Shown here: positions 48,450 to 56,430 of the stretch, one piece after another | Layout of the letters: each line of letters opens with the position of its first letter | How positions within the stretch are numbered: the stretch's first letter is position 1 | Source: Klenkia brasiliensis | Lineage (GTDB): Bacteria > Actinomycetota > Actinomycetes > Mycobacteriales > Geodermatophilaceae | Direction: 5' to 3' | NCBI RefSeq assembly: GCF_900100695.1 | Contig: NZ_FNCF01000001.1 | Location: forward strand, 186,001-250,000 | Length of the DNA: 64,000 bases | Translations under genes and position numbers: made by a program | The notes under the pieces: model-generated | What the model was told of the DNA's origin: nothing | Database searches by the model: none | What the model saw: the letters and a program-made list of their open reading frames with translations, nothing else

Positions 48450-48791
48450 GTGCCCACGTACCAGTACGCCTGCACCAACCCCGAGACCAAGCACCAGTTC
48501 GAGGTGGTCCAGTCGTTCACCGACCCGGCGGTGGAGACCTGCCCGGAGTGCGGGGCGCCGGTGCGCAAGGTCTACGGCTCGGTCGGCGTGGTCTTCAAGG
48601 GCTCGGGCTTCTACCGCACCGACAGCCGTGACTCGGGGAAGAAGTCCTCCACGAGCTCGTCCCCGGCCAAGGAGTCCTCGAGCAGCAGCGGGTCCTCCGG
48701 CGGCGACAGCTCGTCGTCCTCCTCGTCCAGCAGCACCTCCGCCACCTCGAGCACCTCGTCCAGCTCGTCGAGCAGCGCGCCGTCCAGCTGA
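48450..48791 (+). CDS. FmdB family zinc-ribbon-like protein with Ser-rich tail
   Basis: A 113-residue protein. The N-terminal FmdB pattern is PTYQYACTNPETKHQFEVVQSFTD, then CPECGAPVRKVYGSVGVVFKGSGFYRTDSR. The family normally has two CxxC pairs. Here the second is intact (CPEC) but the first reads CTNPETKH, so one zinc ligand is missing or replaced by His. The last 45 residues are almost all Ser/Gly with a few Thr. Start GTG follows GGAGGAG. The mycobacterial homologue is a redox- and chaperone-linked protein; whether metal binds here is open. Confidence 0.9.
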   Translation: MPTYQYACTNPETKHQFEVVQSFTDPAVETCPECGAPVRKVYGSVGVVFKGSGFYRTDSRDSGKKSSTSSSPAKESSSSSGSSGGDSSSSSSSSSTSATSSTSSSSSSSAPSS

Positions 48792-48798
48792 CCTAGCA

Positions 48799-48827
48799 GA
48801 CGGCGGCCGGGTCCGCCGGCCGCCGTC
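48799..48827 (+). terminator. Terminator after the FmdB gene
   Basis: GACGGCGGCCGG and CCGGCCGCCGTC form a perfect 12-bp stem with a 5-nt loop, 8 bases past the stop. Confidence 0.75.
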
Positions 48828-48900
48828 CCCATCCGGGGTCCCCGTCCACAGCCGGTCGCCGGTCGGCCCCGCACGCCGCGGGCGGGGCGACGATCGGGCC

Positions 48901-49512
48901 GTGCACCTGCCCCCGCTGCGTCGCCCCCGCCACCCGGCGCACACCCTGCGCCGGGTCGCCGCCGGCCTGCTGGCCCTGCTCGCGCTGGCCCTCGCCCTCC
49001 GCCCGGCACCCGCAGCGCCCGGCGCCCCGGCCGTGGCGGGCGTCGTGGTGGCGGGGGCGGACCTGCCCGCCGGCCGGCCGTTGGGCGCCGACGACCTGGT
49101 GACCGCCGAGTGGCCGACCGGCCTGGTGCCCGACGGCGCCGCCCGCGACCCGGCCGAGCTCACCGGCGCCGTGCTCGCCGCCCCGGTCCGGCGGGGCGAA
49201 CCGGTGACCGACGCCCGGGTGGTGGGGCCCGGCCTCTGGGCCCGGGTACCGCAGGGGCAGGTCGCCGCGCCGGTGCGGCTGGCCGACCTCGCCGTCGCCG
49301 CGCTGCTGCGCGCCGGCGACCGGGTCGACGTGCTGGCCACGACCTCGGACGGCGACACGCGGGTCGTCGCCGCCGGTGCCCTCGTGCTGGCCGCACCACC
49401 CGAGGGGCCCGACCCCGGGCTGCTCGTCCTGGCCGTGGCGGAGACCACGGCGGCCGAGTTGGCGACGGCAACCACCCAGGCGACGCTCAGCGCTACCCTC
49501 GGCCCGCCCTGA
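48901..49512 (+). CDS. SAF-domain (CpaB/RcpC-like) exported protein
   Basis: A 203-residue protein. An N-terminal signal-anchor (RRVAAGLLALLALALALRPAPAAPG) precedes a SAF domain with VVVAGADLPAGRPLGADDLVTAEWP, LTGAVLAAPVRRGEPVTDARVV. An RcpC/CpaB-like beta part follows (RLADLAVAALLRAGDRVDVLATTSDGDTRVVAAGALVLA). Flp-pilus CpaB proteins share this plan, but no pilus genes are nearby. Position between fmdB and mscL is common in actinobacteria. Role unknown. GTG 48901 chosen. Confidence 0.82.
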   Translation: MHLPPLRRPRHPAHTLRRVAAGLLALLALALALRPAPAAPGAPAVAGVVVAGADLPAGRPLGADDLVTAEWPTGLVPDGAARDPAELTGAVLAAPVRRGEPVTDARVVGPGLWARVPQGQVAAPVRLADLAVAALLRAGDRVDVLATTSDGDTRVVAAGALVLAAPPEGPDPGLLVLAVAETTAAELATATTQATLSATLGPP

Positions 49513-49546
49513 CCCTGGGTGACCGTCGAGCAACCGGAGGACAGAC

Positions 49547-49984
49547 ATGATCAAGGGCTTCAAGGATTTCCTGTTCCGCGGCAACATCGTCGACCTGGCC
49601 GTCGCGGTGGTCATCGGCACCGCGTTCACCGCCCTGGTCACGCAGTTCACCGCGTCGTTCCTGACCCCGCTGATCGGCCTGGTGACCGGCGGCGGCACCA
49701 CGGGCGGCACCTTCACGGTGAACGGCCAGACCTTCACCTACGGCGAGTTCATCGGCGCCGTGATCACCTTCGTGCTGACCGCGGCGGTCGTCTACTTCGC
49801 CGTCGTGCTCCCGATGAAGACGATCCTGGAGCGGCGCAAGCGCGGGGAGGAGGCCGGCCCGGTCGCCCCGACGCAGGTCGAGCTGCTGGTCGAGATCCGC
49901 GACCTGCTGCGAGCGCAGGGGGGCAAGGCCCCGGCCGAGAACCCGATCGGTCCCGGCACCACCAGCCTGCCCGGGCAGCTCTAG
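49547..49984 (+). CDS. mscL: Large-conductance mechanosensitive channel MscL
   Basis: A 145-residue pentameric channel opening on membrane tension during osmotic downshock. The N-terminal amphipathic helix MIKGFKDFLFRGNIVDLAVAVVIG leads into TM1 with AFTALVTQFTASFLTPLIG. A short Gly/Thr-rich periplasmic loop, TM2 AVITFVLTAAVVYFAVVLPM and a charged C-terminal helix with QVELLVEIRDLL follow. GGAGG precedes ATG. Its stop overlaps the convergent small gene by 4 bp. Confidence 0.97.
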   Translation: MIKGFKDFLFRGNIVDLAVAVVIGTAFTALVTQFTASFLTPLIGLVTGGGTTGGTFTVNGQTFTYGEFIGAVITFVLTAAVVYFAVVLPMKTILERRKRGEEAGPVAPTQVELLVEIRDLLRAQGGKAPAENPIGPGTTSLPGQL

Positions 49985-50223
49985 TCGCTGCCCCAGTGCG
50001 GCGGCCGGTCGGCGAGGTAGCGGGCGTCCTCGTCGGCCGGCTGCCGGTCACCCCACCCGGCGTCGGCGTCGGGTGACGGCTCGACCGTCGGCTCCGCACC
50101 GGCCGCCGCCCCCGTGCCCGGTGACGTCGCCCGACGCCGCGGCCGCATCGACGGCGGCGCGGTCGGTTTCCGGTAGGACGTCGGGCCGGACGGGCCGGGC
50201 GCCGGGTCGGGGTCCCTGCTCAT
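49981..50223 (-). CDS. Small conserved actinobacterial protein ending RPPHWGSD
   Basis: An 80-residue, Pro/Arg-rich, probably disordered protein from ATG 50223. The C-terminal DEDARYLADRPPHWGSD resembles a short motif (YL..RPPHW) recalled from many small actinobacterial proteins of unknown role. No membrane segment. It is convergent with mscL. Confidence 0.65.
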   Translation of the reverse strand: MSRDPDPAPGPSGPTSYRKPTAPPSMRPRRRATSPGTGAAAGAEPTVEPSPDADAGWGDRQPADEDARYLADRPPHWGSD

Positions 50224-50246
50224 CCTCCCGACGGTAGCCCCGGCGC

Positions 50247-50792
50247 TCACCCGACCGGCAAGCCCAGGCCCTCCAGCACCTCCGCGCCCGGCAGCGCGGC
50301 CAGCACCGCGCCGGGCACCGCGAGCTTGCTGCCGCGGGTGCCGGAGCCGACCACGAGCAGCTCCCCCGCGGCCACGGCCGCGTCCACCAGCACCGGCCAG
50401 GACGCCGGCAGCCCGACCGGCGTGATCCCGCCGTAGGCCATGCCGCTCTCGGCAACCGCGACGTCCTGCGGGGCGAAGGACGCCTTGCGGGCGCCCAGGT
50501 GCCGGCGCACCAGGCCGTTGACGTCGGCGCGGGTGGTGGCCAGCACCAGGCAGGCGGCCAGCGTCGTCTCCCCGCCGCGGCGGGCGGCGACCACCACGCA
50601 GTTGGCCGAGGCGGATGCCGGGACCTGGTAGGCCTCGCCGAACGCGGCGGTGTCGGCCAGGTCGTCGTCGATCCCGGCCACCCACGCCGGTCCGGACAGG
50701 CCCGGCAGCGCGGCGGCCACCGGGGCGGCGAGCAGGTCGGGGCGGTCGGCGGCGGGGACCCAGGCGAGCGTGCCCAGCTGCGGTGCGGTCAT
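50247..50792 (-). CDS. YbaK/EbsC family aminoacyl-tRNA deacylase-like protein
   Basis: A 181-residue protein of the YbaK/ProX editing superfamily, whose members hydrolyse mischarged tRNAs in trans. Motifs are SASANCVVVAARRGGETTLAACLVLATTRADVN, the conserved Lys/Ala region LGARKASFAPQDVAVAESGMAYGGITPVGLP, and SGTRGSKLAVPGAVL. The GGITPVG segment matches the YbaK signature. Which amino acid is edited cannot be told. ATG/GTG start at 50792 is divergent from the VOC gene. Confidence 0.9.
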   Translation of the reverse strand: MTAPQLGTLAWVPAADRPDLLAAPVAAALPGLSGPAWVAGIDDDLADTAAFGEAYQVPASASANCVVVAARRGGETTLAACLVLATTRADVNGLVRRHLGARKASFAPQDVAVAESGMAYGGITPVGLPASWPVLVDAAVAAGELLVVGSGTRGSKLAVPGAVLAALPGAEVLEGLGLPVG

Positions 50793-50842
50793 CCCCCGAT
50801 CGTGCCCCAGCCGAACCGGCGCGACCCGGGCAGGATGACGGC

Positions 50843-51205
50843 GTGATCGGTCAGCTGCACTCCTACGTCATCGACGCCCCGGACGCCCACGCCCTGGCCT
50901 GCTTCTACGGCGAGCTGCTCGGGATGCAGGTGCAGGGCTCCCCCGGCGACGACTGGGTCGTCGTCACCGGCCAGGGCTATCGGCTGGCCTTCCAGCAGGC
51001 ACCGGACCTCCAGCCGCCGGACTGGCCCGACCCGGCGCGGCCGCAGCAGACCCACCTCGACGTCCGGGTCGCCGACATCGACACCGCCGAGCCCGCCGCG
51101 CTCGCCCTGGGCGCCCGCCGGCTGCCCGGCGGCGGCGGGGACTTCCGGGTCTACGCCGACCCGGTCGGCCACCCGTTCTGCCTCGTCTGGGACGCGCCGC
51201 TGTGA
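50843..51205 (+). CDS. VOC superfamily (glyoxalase/dioxygenase-like) protein
   Basis: A 120-residue single-domain VOC protein: LHSYVIDAPDAHALACFYGELLGM, YRLAFQQAPDLQPPDWPDPARPQQTHLDVRVADID, FRVYADPVGHPFCLVWD. Metal ligands may be His 6, His in QTHLDV and the C-terminal region. Substrate unknown. Its stop overlaps the GTG of the downstream thioesterase. Confidence 0.88.
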   Translation: MIGQLHSYVIDAPDAHALACFYGELLGMQVQGSPGDDWVVVTGQGYRLAFQQAPDLQPPDWPDPARPQQTHLDVRVADIDTAEPAALALGARRLPGGGGDFRVYADPVGHPFCLVWDAPL

Positions 51206-51609
51206 GCGCCCCCGACCTCGGCGCCCCCGCGAGCGCCTTCCTCGCCGCCAGCGGGTTCACCCCGGAGGAGATGACCGGCACCCGGGTCACCGGCACCCTG
51301 GAGCTGGGCCCCGACCAGCACACGCCCTGGGGCGTGGTGCACGGCGGCGTCTACTGCACCGCCATCGAGTCCGCGGCCAGCATCGGCGGCAGCGTCGCGG
51401 TCGCCGACCGCGGCCAGTTCGCCGTCGGGGTGAACAACTCCACCGACTTCCTGCGCCCCGTGACGTCGGGCCGGCTGCAGGTGCTGGCCGAGCCGGTGCA
51501 GCAGGGCCGCACCCTGCAGCTGTGGCTGGTCACGCTCACCCGGGCCGAGGACGGCAAGGTGGTCGCCCGCGGCCAGGTCCGGCTGCAGAACGTGCCCCTG
51601 CCCGGTTGA
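51202..51609 (+). CDS. PaaI-type hotdog-fold thioesterase
   Basis: A 135-residue hotdog protein. The active-site region GTLELGPDQHTPWGVVHGGVYCTAIESAASIGG contains the HGG motif of PaaI/YdiI thioesterases, followed by VGVNNSTDFLRPVTSGRLQVLAEPVQQGRTLQLWLVTLT. It hydrolyses acyl-CoA thioesters in characterised relatives. The GTG start overlaps the VOC stop (GTGA). Confidence 0.9.
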   Translation: MSAPDLGAPASAFLAASGFTPEEMTGTRVTGTLELGPDQHTPWGVVHGGVYCTAIESAASIGGSVAVADRGQFAVGVNNSTDFLRPVTSGRLQVLAEPVQQGRTLQLWLVTLTRAEDGKVVARGQVRLQNVPLPG

Positions 51610-51670
51610 CCTGCGAAGTGTCGGACCCCGGTGCCACCATCGCCGCACCCGACACCCACCGGAGGCAGCC

Positions 51671-52165
51671 GTGACCCTCGACCGTGAACGCGACGACCTG
51701 CTCGGCACCCTCGCCGAGCACCGGTTCTTCCTGCGCCGCACCGCCGACGGGCTGACCGACGAGCAGGCCCGGCTGCGCACCGGCGCCAGCGAGCTGACCG
51801 TCGGCGGCACCATCAAGCACTGCGTCGCCCAGGAGCGCATCTGGACCGACTTCCTGGTGCGCGGGGCCGCCGCGCACGACCTGCCGGACGGGGCGTTCGA
51901 GGCCCAGTTCATGCTCGGGCCCGACGAGACGCTGGCCGGTGTGCTCGCCGAGCTCGACGAGGTCGCCGCGGCCACCGAGCAGCTGGTGCGTTCCCTCGAC
52001 GACCTCGACACCGACATCGCGCTGCCCACCGCGCCCTGGTTCCCTCCCGGCGCCCGCTGGTCGCGGCGCAAGGTGCTGGTGCACCTCATCGCCGAGATCG
52101 CCCAGCACTCCGGGCACGCCGACGTGGTGCGGGAGGGCATCGACGGGGCCAAGACGATGGGGTGA
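51671..52165 (+). CDS. DinB/DUF664 family protein
   Basis: A 164-residue four-helix DinB-like protein. The three-His metal site is suggested by TIKHCVAQE, the HLIAEIAQHSGHADVVREGIDG motif near the C-terminus, and the N-terminal DDLLGTLAEHRFFLRRTADGLTDEQARLR. Members include thiol-dependent transferases such as mycothiol enzymes; the actual substrate is unknown. GGAGG precedes GTG 51671. Its stop is next to the convergent fusion gene. Confidence 0.9.
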   Translation: MTLDRERDDLLGTLAEHRFFLRRTADGLTDEQARLRTGASELTVGGTIKHCVAQERIWTDFLVRGAAAHDLPDGAFEAQFMLGPDETLAGVLAELDEVAAATEQLVRSLDDLDTDIALPTAPWFPPGARWSRRKVLVHLIAEIAQHSGHADVVREGIDGAKTMG

Positions 52166-52166
52166 C

Positions 52167-53057
52167 TCAGGCGGCGGGGTCCAGCACCACCCGGAACAGC
52201 GCGCGCGGGTCCTGCATCGTGGCCGGCGGGCGCACGGCCGAGCGCGGCACGACCCGCTCGAACCGGACCGGGCGGCGGTGCGGCAGCAGCTCCCGGCCGG
52301 CGTAGGCGTACTCGCCGGTGACCTCGCCCAGCAGCAGCCCGGAGCCCCCGCCGACCGGTACGGCCACCGGGTCGCCCGGGCGCACCTCGTCCAGGAAGGT
52401 GGCCAGCTGGCGCAGGTCCTTGGCCGGCCGCTTGCCGGTCAGCTCGTGCGCCAGCGCCCGAAGCGCCGGCAGCTCGAGCCCGGTGGCGTCGACGTCCACC
52501 CCGGACTGCGTGCCCAGCCCGACCACTCCGGTGGCCAGCGCGGCACCCAGCTCGGGGTGCGCGCGCGGCCGGACCACCCAGACCGGCACGCCCTCCGGCG
52601 CCGGGGTGGGCGGCACGTCGTCGGCGGGGGGCCACACGTAGTCCAGGTCGTCGGGGTCACCGGCGAACAGGGTGCGGTAGGTGGCCGGCTCCTTGGCCAG
52701 CAGCTTGGAGCGGTGCGACAGGTGCACCGCCTCGTCGCCCAGCCAGCTCGGCAGCTGCCCGGCGGCGCCCAGCTCGGCCTGGCTGCCCACCCCCGGCGCG
52801 AACTCCTCGATCTGCGCCGCGGTGGAGTCGGCGAACCCGCGGGCCACCCACTCCGCGGCCATGTCCAGGCCGTACCGCACCAGCGCCGGGGTGCGGCCAC
52901 GCCACATCACCACCGCCGGGTGCGTCGTCCAGCCGTAGTCGGGCAGCTCGAGCGCGCGCAGGATCTGCAGCGTCTCGACCCGCTGCTTGCCCAGGCGCGG
53001 GGCGTCCAGCAGGCGGGCGCTGCCGGCGAAGTCGGCGACGGGGAGGAAGGTCTGCAC
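52167..53057 (-). CDS. MSMEG_6728-like (pyrimidine-dimer glycosylase-related) domain fused to a PUA/EVE-like domain
   Basis: A 296-residue protein. Residues 1-150 match the MSMEG_6728 pattern: MQTFLPVADFAGSARLLD, RLGKQRVETLQILRAL, YGWTTHPAVVMWRG, ALVRYGLDMAAEW, LAKEPATYRTLF, YVWP. It is related to pyrimidine-dimer DNA glycosylases. Residues of about 155-296 look like a restriction-type PUA/EVE or Mrr-N reader module: VWVVRPRAHPELGAAL, VVGLGTQ, LATFLDEVRPGDPVAVPV, LLLGEVTGEYAYAG, HRRPVRFERVVPRSAV. The combination suggests recognition of damaged or modified DNA bases. It is followed by a small gene and a sirtuin on the same strand. Confidence 0.75.
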   Translation of the reverse strand: MQTFLPVADFAGSARLLDAPRLGKQRVETLQILRALELPDYGWTTHPAVVMWRGRTPALVRYGLDMAAEWVARGFADSTAAQIEEFAPGVGSQAELGAAGQLPSWLGDEAVHLSHRSKLLAKEPATYRTLFAGDPDDLDYVWPPADDVPPTPAPEGVPVWVVRPRAHPELGAALATGVVGLGTQSGVDVDATGLELPALRALAHELTGKRPAKDLRQLATFLDEVRPGDPVAVPVGGGSGLLLGEVTGEYAYAGRELLPHRRPVRFERVVPRSAVRPPATMQDPRALFRVVLDPAA

Positions 53058-53072
53058 CGGGTCCAGTCTGGG

Positions 53073-53381
53073 TCAGGCGAGGTCGTCCAGCGCGGTGAGC
53101 GCGGACTCCCAGCGGTCCCGGCGCTCGTCGGCGGACTGCTCCCACCACGCCGTGCCGCGCTCGCCCAGGCCGGTCTTGGCCAGCTGCACCCGGGCGCGGG
53201 CCGCCGCCACGGCGTCGTCGTCGCCCTTCGCCGCGCGGACCCCGCTGCGGCCGACGCCGAGGTGGTGCAGCAGCCGCGCCCGCACGTCGTCGGGCAGCTG
53301 CGGGTCCTGCGCCCGCCAGCGGCGGCCGTCGACCACGATCCACCGCCCGTCGTCGGTGCGCTCCACCTCCCGGCGGGTCAC
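53073..53381 (-). CDS. Small conserved actinobacterial protein of unknown function
   Basis: A 102-residue basic protein: RTDDGRWIVVDGRRWRAQDPQLPDDVRARLLHHLGVGRSGV, then AARARVQLAKTGLGERGTAWWEQSADERRDRWESAL. Proteins of this pattern are widespread in actinobacteria, sometimes labelled Tol biopolymer transporter without support. The GTG start overlaps the sirtuin stop, so the pair is coupled. Confidence 0.75.
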   Translation of the reverse strand: MTRREVERTDDGRWIVVDGRRWRAQDPQLPDDVRARLLHHLGVGRSGVRAAKGDDDAVAAARARVQLAKTGLGERGTAWWEQSADERRDRWESALTALDDLA

Positions 53382-54238
53382 CGCACCAGCCGGTCGACCA
53401 GCGGCGGCAGCACGGCACCGAGCGGGGCGTCCACCCGGACGTCGGCCTTCTCGTCGCCGCGGGTCGGCCCGCAGTTGACGATGGCCACCGGGATGCCCTC
53501 CTTCTCCGCGCGCAGCACGAACCGGTAGCCGCTCATCACGGTCAACGAGGACCCGAGCACGACCAGCGAGCGGGCCGAGCAGACGGTGGCGTAGGCCGCC
53601 GCGACCCGCTCCGGCGGCACGGTCTCCCCGAAGAAGACGACGTCGGGCTTGAGCGGGCCGCCGCCGCAGGCCAGGCAGTCGACCATCACGAAGCCGTCCA
53701 GCGCCTCCTCGGGCAGCTCGACGTCGCCGTCGGGGTTGACCTCGTCGTCCACCGGCTCGGGCCGGAAGCCGGGGTTCACCTCGCGCAGCCGCAGGTCCAG
53801 CTCCGACCGCGGCGCGACGTCCCCGCACTGCAGGCACACGGTGCGGTCCAGCCCGCCGTGCAGCTCCAGCACGTCGGTGGCCCCGCCGGCCTGGTGCAGC
53901 CCGTCGACGTTCTGGGTGATGATCCCGCCGACCAGCCCGGCGTCCTGCAGGGCGGCGACGGCGCGGTGCCCGGCGTTGGGCCGGGCGCCGGCGATCTGCC
54001 GCCAGCCGACGAAGCTGCGTGCCCAGTACCGGTGCCGCCCGCGGGGGTCGCGGGTGAAGGTCTGCCAGGTCATCGGGGTGTGCCGGCGCAGCGACCCGGT
54101 CGCCCCGCGGTAGTCGGGGATGCCGGAGTCGGTGGACAGCCCGGCGCCGGACAGGACGACGGCGTTGCCGTTGCCGACCAGCCGGGCGAGGTCCTCCAGC
54201 TCGGGGACGACGGTGAGCGGTGCGGTCACCCCACCCAT
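53378..54238 (-). CDS. NAD-dependent protein deacylase (Sir2 family)
   Basis: A 286-residue sirtuin removing acyl groups from lysines with NAD+. Motifs are VVLSGAGLSTDSGIPDYRG, ITQNVDGLHQAGG, the catalytic ELHGG, the zinc knuckle CLQCGD ... CLACGG, LKPDVVFFGETVP and VVLGSSLTVMSGYRF with the late AIVNCGPTRGD. The GAGLSTDSGIPDYRG loop (rather than GISAESGIPTFR of CobB) places it with class II-like sirtuins. Upstream of the small unknown gene. Confidence 0.95.
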   Translation of the reverse strand: MGGVTAPLTVVPELEDLARLVGNGNAVVLSGAGLSTDSGIPDYRGATGSLRRHTPMTWQTFTRDPRGRHRYWARSFVGWRQIAGARPNAGHRAVAALQDAGLVGGIITQNVDGLHQAGGATDVLELHGGLDRTVCLQCGDVAPRSELDLRLREVNPGFRPEPVDDEVNPDGDVELPEEALDGFVMVDCLACGGGPLKPDVVFFGETVPPERVAAAYATVCSARSLVVLGSSLTVMSGYRFVLRAEKEGIPVAIVNCGPTRGDEKADVRVDAPLGAVLPPLVDRLVR

Positions 54239-54248
54239 GGTCCCCGTT

Positions 54249-54686
54249 TCAGCGCAGCTCTGCGTCCAGCCGCTCGAGCATGCCCGTGTAGGTGCGCGCC
54301 AGGCCCTTCGGGGCGAAGGTGCGCTCGAAGAACCCGCCGATGCCCGAGGCGCCGTCCCAGGTGGTCCGCACCCGCACGGTGGAGGCGCCGGCGTCGGCCG
54401 GGTGCACCGTCCAGGTGGTCACCATCGAGGAGTTCTGGTCGCGCTCGACCAGGCCGTCGGGCCCGTCGGCGACCGCGACCAGCTGGTCGCGGACCCGCTT
54501 CTGGGTGGCGGCGAACCGCCAGTGCACCCGGGTGCCCCCGCCCTGGCCGCCGGCCTCGACGCGGTAGTCGCTGAACTGCGGGCCGGCGATCCGCTGCCGG
54601 GTGCCGGCGTAGTCGGCGAGGGCTGCCCGCACCCGGTCGGCGGGGGCTGCGACGACGTGCTCTGCGGTGGCGACGACCTGGCTCAT
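54249..54686 (-). CDS. SRPBCC (START/polyketide-cyclase-like) family protein
   Basis: A 145-residue helix-grip protein: VVATAEHVVAAPADRVRAALADY, GGTRVHWRFAATQKRVRDQLVAV, TWTVHPADAGASTVRVRTTWDG, ending with a long helix FERTFAPKGLARTYTGMLERLDAEL. Such proteins bind hydrophobic ligands; the ligand is unknown. ATG 54686 begins the conserved part. It ends 10 bp before the sirtuin start, so may be co-transcribed with it. Confidence 0.9.
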   Translation of the reverse strand: MSQVVATAEHVVAAPADRVRAALADYAGTRQRIAGPQFSDYRVEAGGQGGGTRVHWRFAATQKRVRDQLVAVADGPDGLVERDQNSSMVTTWTVHPADAGASTVRVRTTWDGASGIGGFFERTFAPKGLARTYTGMLERLDAELR

Positions 54687-54887
54687 GGCCCCAGTCTGCC
54701 TCCTCCGGGACAACCGGTCGCACACCCGTCCGACGACGGATTCCCCGCGGTCGAACCGGCCGCACGACGGAAACCGGCCCGTTGCCAGGTCCTTGACAGG
54801 TCGGCGTGACCGGCGCGAAACCTCGCCGCACCACGCTGCTCGGCGAACGCACCCCGGGCCCCGGGGGCCGAGCGAGCCGAGGCAGCC
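54687..54887. promoter_or_regulatory. Intergenic region with divergent promoters (SRPBCC gene / APC permease)
   Basis: A 201-bp non-coding stretch. TTGACA at 54793-54798 is a consensus -35, but no clear TANNNT follows at 16-18 bp. CCCCGGG-type GC runs precede the permease start. Nothing else was recognised. Confidence 0.3.
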
Positions 54888-56429
54888 ATGGCCATCAGCG
54901 ACGCGCCACCGACCACCGCCGGCCGCGACGCCGCGGTCGAGAAGTCCAAGCTGCAGCAGCACTTCGGCCGGGCCGACGTCTTCTTCTTCCTGGTCTGCAC
55001 CCTCGTCGGGATCGACGGGCTGGGCACGCTGGCCACCGAGGGCGGGCAGGGGTTCACCTGGCTGGTGGTGTGCACGCTGCTGTTCGCGGTGCCCTCGGCG
55101 ATGCTGCTGGCCGAGCTCGGCGCGGCCCACACCGACGAGGGCGGGCCCTACGTCTGGGTGCGGATGGCCTTCGGCCACCTCGCGGGGGCGGTGAACAACT
55201 TCTTCTACTGGGTGACCAACCCGGTGTGGATGGGCGGGACGCTGGTCGGGACCGCGCTGGGCGGGCTGATCGTCTTCCTGCACGGCGGGGAGGAGTACTC
55301 GCGCCCGGTCACCTACGCCTTCGCCCTGGTGTTCATCTGGGCCGGCGTGCTGTTCGCCGTCCTGTCGTTCCGGGTGGGCAAGTGGGTGGCCACGGTCGGC
55401 GCGGTCGCCCGGTTCCTGCTGCTGGGGCTGTTCAGCGTGCTGGTGCTGCTCTACGGCGTGGAGAACGGCTTCCACGGGCCCAGCGTCGGCGACTACGCGC
55501 CGACCTTCGCCGGGTTCGTGGCGCTGGTGCCGCTGGTGCTGTTCAGCCTGGTCGGGTTCGAGCTGCCCAGCTCGGCCGGCGAGGAGATGACCGACGCCGC
55601 CCGCGACGTCCCGGCCGGGATCGCCAAGTCGGTGGTCGCCACCGGGCTGCTCTACGCCGTCCCGGTGCTCGGGATCCTGCTCGTGCTGCCGAGCGACCAG
55701 GCCAGCGGCCTGGCCGGCTTCCCCGAGGCGGTGCGCCAGTCCCTCACCGTGCTGGGCGGTGAGGTGACGACGGCGGCCGACGGCACCGTGACGGCGACCC
55801 TCACCCCGTTCTCCACCGCGGTGGGCTGGGTGCTGGGCGCCCTGGTCGCGCTGGTCGCCTTCACCAGCGGCCTCACCTGGATCATGGGGTCGGACCGCAC
55901 GCTGGCGGTGTCCTGCTACGACGGCGCCGGGCCGCGCTGGCTGGGCCGGTTCTCCGCCCGGTTCGGGACCCCGACCAGGGTCAACCTGCTGTCGGGCGTC
56001 ATCAGCACCGCGGTGTTCGTGGCGGTCACCGAGATCACCGACGGCGACATCGCCAAGTTCTTCGGCGTCGCCCTGTCGCTGGCCATCTCGACGACGCTCA
56101 TCTCCTACCTGGGCATCTTCCCGGCCGCCTGGCGGCTGCGCCGGAAGCTCCCCGACCACCCGCTCCCCTACCGCGCCCCGGCGCTGGGCCTGCTGACCGT
56201 GGTGTCGACCGCGTGGATCGCGTTCTGCACCGTGCAGCTGCTGTTCCCGGGCCTGGGCATCGACTGGTTCGGCGACGACTACCGGGCCGACGGGTGGGCC
56301 GCGTCGGAGCGGTGGGTCTACCTGCTCACCGAGCTGGTGCCGCTGGCCCTCTTCGTCGCGGTCGCCGTCGGGTTCTGGGCCGCGGGCCGCCGCCAGGTCG
56401 ACCGGGCCGACCGACCTGGCGGCCGCTGA
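54888..56429 (+). CDS. APC family permease
   Basis: A 513-residue secondary transporter with about 12-14 helices. It resembles glutamate:GABA antiporter-like/basic APC members: FFLVCTLVGIDGLGTLATEGGQGFTWLV, LLAELGAAHTDEGGPYVWVRMAFG, FFYWVTNPVWMGGTLVGTALGGLI, SLVGFELPSSAGEEMTDAARDVP, SGLTWIMGSDRTLAVSCYDGAGPRWLG and LISYLGIFPAAWRLRRKLPDHPLPYRAP. Substrate not predictable beyond amino acid or amine. Its stop is one base from the convergent VOC gene. Confidence 0.92.
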   Translation: MAISDAPPTTAGRDAAVEKSKLQQHFGRADVFFFLVCTLVGIDGLGTLATEGGQGFTWLVVCTLLFAVPSAMLLAELGAAHTDEGGPYVWVRMAFGHLAGAVNNFFYWVTNPVWMGGTLVGTALGGLIVFLHGGEEYSRPVTYAFALVFIWAGVLFAVLSFRVGKWVATVGAVARFLLLGLFSVLVLLYGVENGFHGPSVGDYAPTFAGFVALVPLVLFSLVGFELPSSAGEEMTDAARDVPAGIAKSVVATGLLYAVPVLGILLVLPSDQASGLAGFPEAVRQSLTVLGGEVTTAADGTVTATLTPFSTAVGWVLGALVALVAFTSGLTWIMGSDRTLAVSCYDGAGPRWLGRFSARFGTPTRVNLLSGVISTAVFVAVTEITDGDIAKFFGVALSLAISTTLISYLGIFPAAWRLRRKLPDHPLPYRAPALGLLTVVSTAWIAFCTVQLLFPGLGIDWFGDDYRADGWAASERWVYLLTELVPLALFVAVAVGFWAAGRRQVDRADRPGGR

Positions 56430-56430
56430 C

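Noticed and set aside
54793-54821. A full sigma-70 promoter for the APC permease from TTGACA.
   Set aside because: The -35 is consensus but no TANNNT element is found at the right distance, so only the region was noted.
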